Below are positions 58,466-59,795 of a stretch of DNA of 59,795 bases, piece by piece (position 1 is the stretch's first letter; each line of letters starts with the position of its first letter). Source of the DNA: an uncultured Actinomycetes bacterium (lineage in GTDB: Bacteria > Actinomycetota > Coriobacteriia > Coriobacteriales > Atopobiaceae). A program made the translations under genes and the position numbers. The notes beneath the pieces were generated by a model. The model searched no databases. It was not told the origin of the DNA and saw only the letters and a program-made list of their open reading frames with translations. The stretch covers positions 1 to 59,795 of the forward strand of contig OMWB01000022.1 of assembly GCA_900314645.1 (NCBI GenBank), written 5' to 3'.

Positions 58466-58542
58466 GGCCCGTTCGTCTAGCGGTTTAGGACATCGCCCTC
58501 TCAAGGCGGAGATCGCCGGTTCGAATCCGGCACGGGCTACCA
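58466..58542 (+). tRNA. tRNA-Glu (CTC)
   Basis: The acceptor arms GGCCCGT and ACGGGCT (one G-T pair) enclose an anticodon loop CTCTCAA with anticodon CTC and a T arm GCCGGTTCGAATCCGGC. CCA is encoded at 58540-58542. Confidence 0.95.
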
Positions 58543-58550
58543 AATCTTCG

Positions 58551-58572
58551 CAGGCCCTTCGGGGCCTGTTTT
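58551..58572 (+). terminator. Terminator after the tRNA pair
   Basis: CAGGCCC, TTCG and GGGCCTG form a tight hairpin followed by TTTT. Confidence 0.85.
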
Positions 58573-58728
58573 CGTATAGAAGTCGCCTCTCGCCGTCCAA
58601 AGGGACATTGAGGGGCGCGTCACGAGCACTTTTGCCTAGGCGAATCCAGCGGCCCTAGTGGCTCTAGTACTTCTCGTCCGATGTTGACTCCCAGCGCGCC
58701 TCGGATGTCAGCAAGCGCATGTTTGCCG

Positions 58729-58740
58729 TATGCTATCATC
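58729..58740 (+). promoter_or_regulatory. Extended -10 promoter of the EamA gene
   Basis: TATGCTATCAT contains TGCTATCAT, an extended -10 (TGnTATnAT), about 35 bases before the GTG start. Confidence 0.5.
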
Positions 58741-58774
58741 TCGCATGCATCTGCAGCACACAACGGGAGCTCAC

Positions 58775-59704
58775 GTGAACGAAGACCAAAGGAACAACAA
58801 TCGCCAGCTCGTGGGCATCGTATCGACACTTGCCGGAGCCATCGCCTGGGGCTTTTCGGGCACGTGCGTGCAGTACCTCTTCTCCTCCACCGCGCTTGAC
58901 CCGCTGCTGCTCACCACCATCCGCCAGTTTGGCGCGGGGCTCGTGTTTCTGGCCGTGCTTCTGGCCACGCAGCGCGAGACCCTGCGCGCCATGCTCGCCG
59001 ACCGCTCCACGCTGCTGTGCCTTGCCATCTTTGGCTCATGCGGGCTGTTCCTCAACTCGGCGGTGTATGCCACGGCCATCAGCTACACCAATGCCGGCAC
59101 GGCAACGGTGCTACAGAGCCTCAACATCGTGTTTGTGCTCGTCATCTCGTGCCTGCGCGAGCGCCGCGCGCCGCGGCAGCTCGAGCTCATCGCGCTGGTC
59201 TGCGCGCTGGCGGCAACCTTCCTCATCGCCACGCACGGCGACCCGACGGCCATCCACATGCCCGTGCTCGGCCTCGCCTTTGGCATTCTTACGGCCGCCG
59301 CGGCCACGTTCTACACCATGTACCCGCGCCCGCTCTTCCAGCGCTGGGGGAGCTTCCCCGTCACGGGCATCGGCATGCTGCTAGGCGGCATCACCGGGCT
59401 CATCGTCTGCACGGCTGACGGGACCATCCCTGGAGGCGTCCCGCCGCTTGACCTGACGAGCATCGCGGTGCTGGCGGTGGCTGTGCTGGTGGGAACGTTT
59501 GGCGCGTACGGACTCTTCTTACACGGCATCTCTATCGTGGGGCCGCTTTGGGGGAACATGCTGGGAGCCGCCGAACCCGTCAGCGCGACGGTGATCACCG
59601 CGCTCTGGCTGGGTACGGCCTTCGCGTGGGCCGACTGGGTAGGCCTGGCGCTCATGGTTGCCACCATCTTCCTGGTGGCTCTCTCCCCCACGGGCGATTG
59701 TTGA
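58775..59704 (+). CDS. EamA/DMT-family transporter
   Basis: A 309-residue protein with ten hydrophobic segments in two EamA repeats: LVGIVSTLAGAIAWGFSGTCV, and later PVLGLAFGILTAAAATFYTMY. GPLWGNMLGAAEPVSATVITALWLG near 280 is the second-repeat signature. It would export small metabolites, amino acids or their derivatives. I chose the GTG at 58775, which follows GGGAG; the ATG at 58730 has no site. No partner genes. Confidence 0.88.
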   Translation: MNEDQRNNNRQLVGIVSTLAGAIAWGFSGTCVQYLFSSTALDPLLLTTIRQFGAGLVFLAVLLATQRETLRAMLADRSTLLCLAIFGSCGLFLNSAVYATAISYTNAGTATVLQSLNIVFVLVISCLRERRAPRQLELIALVCALAATFLIATHGDPTAIHMPVLGLAFGILTAAAATFYTMYPRPLFQRWGSFPVTGIGMLLGGITGLIVCTADGTIPGGVPPLDLTSIAVLAVAVLVGTFGAYGLFLHGISIVGPLWGNMLGAAEPVSATVITALWLGTAFAWADWVGLALMVATIFLVALSPTGDC

Positions 59705-59727
59705 CAGGGAATAGTCACGCACCCCAT

Positions 59728-59785
59728 TGCGATTGTTGACATTCGGGGGCCCTTTTGGGTCAACATCAGCTGGGGGGATGGCCGA
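59728..59785. repeat. TGTTGAC repeat element at the right window edge
   Basis: TGTTGAC at 59734-59740 and GTCAACA at 59759-59765 flank a G/T-rich centre, the same palindrome family as at 46800, 48826 and 50225. It follows the EamA stop and may terminate transcription. Confidence 0.6.
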
Positions 59786-59795
59786 ATTCGGCCAT

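Noticed and set aside
58376..58572. tRNA-linked integration site
   Set aside because: No integrase gene and no repeat of the tRNA 3' end was seen in the window.

Overview
This is a GC-rich stretch of bacterial chromosome. The protein repertoire (an EFR1-type ferredoxin, a BspA-like surface protein with glucan-binding-type repeats, a Nif11-leader RiPP, an HTH-HipA fusion and many GNATs), strong GGAGG ribosome binding sites and abundant short palindromic repeats suggest a host-associated anaerobic actinobacterium of the Coriobacteriia (Olsenella/Atopobiaceae-like). That placement is inference; no rRNA or housekeeping marker is present to prove it.

Layout. 1-3.5 kb: a short-repeat array, an AbrB regulator overlapping a macrolide-type glycosyltransferase, then a radical SAM/SPASM maturase and its Nif11-leader peptide, closed by a terminator. 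3.5-17.6 kb: an accessory mosaic with three acetyltransferases, a chloramphenicol-acetyltransferase homologue, a secreted leucine-rich-repeat protein, an HTH-HipA fusion kinase, a Fic protein, a DUF2779 nuclease-like protein and a decayed HNH gene, separated by many palindromic repeats. 17.6-32.8 kb: one long leftward gene train with four proteins sharing the N-terminus MKxRxxFVTNSSSSS, a radical SAM/SPASM enzyme with unusual cysteine spacing between them, several LRR_5/DUF6273 proteins, Api92-like proteins and a HEPN-like protein. 33.2-46.5 kb: a leftward defence island containing a Dcm-type cytosine methyltransferase, an EcoRII-type restriction endonuclease, DrmE-, DrmA- and DrmB-like proteins and a NERD-helicase, preceded by an HNH endonuclease. 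46.5-59.8 kb: mostly ordinary genes: a CmpB-type membrane protein, a lipoprotein, a PrsW protease, a TIR protein, TfoX, EFR1 ferredoxin, nucleoside phosphorylase, a DUF1593 lipoprotein, two GNATs, flavodoxin, two tRNAs (Gln, Glu) and an EamA exporter.

How the parts may work together. The methyltransferase, EcoRII-like enzyme and Drm proteins are nearly contiguous (gaps or overlaps of about 12 bases or less), so they look like one unit in which a CCWGG methyl mark would protect the host from both a type IIE nuclease and class 2 DISARM. In the 17.6-32.8 kb locus, the placement of a radical SAM enzyme among genes with an identical serine-rich N-terminus suggests post-translational modification of that N-terminus. 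This is the strongest candidate for an undescribed system here. Two genes (near 30.4 kb and 50.0 kb) appear frameshifted.
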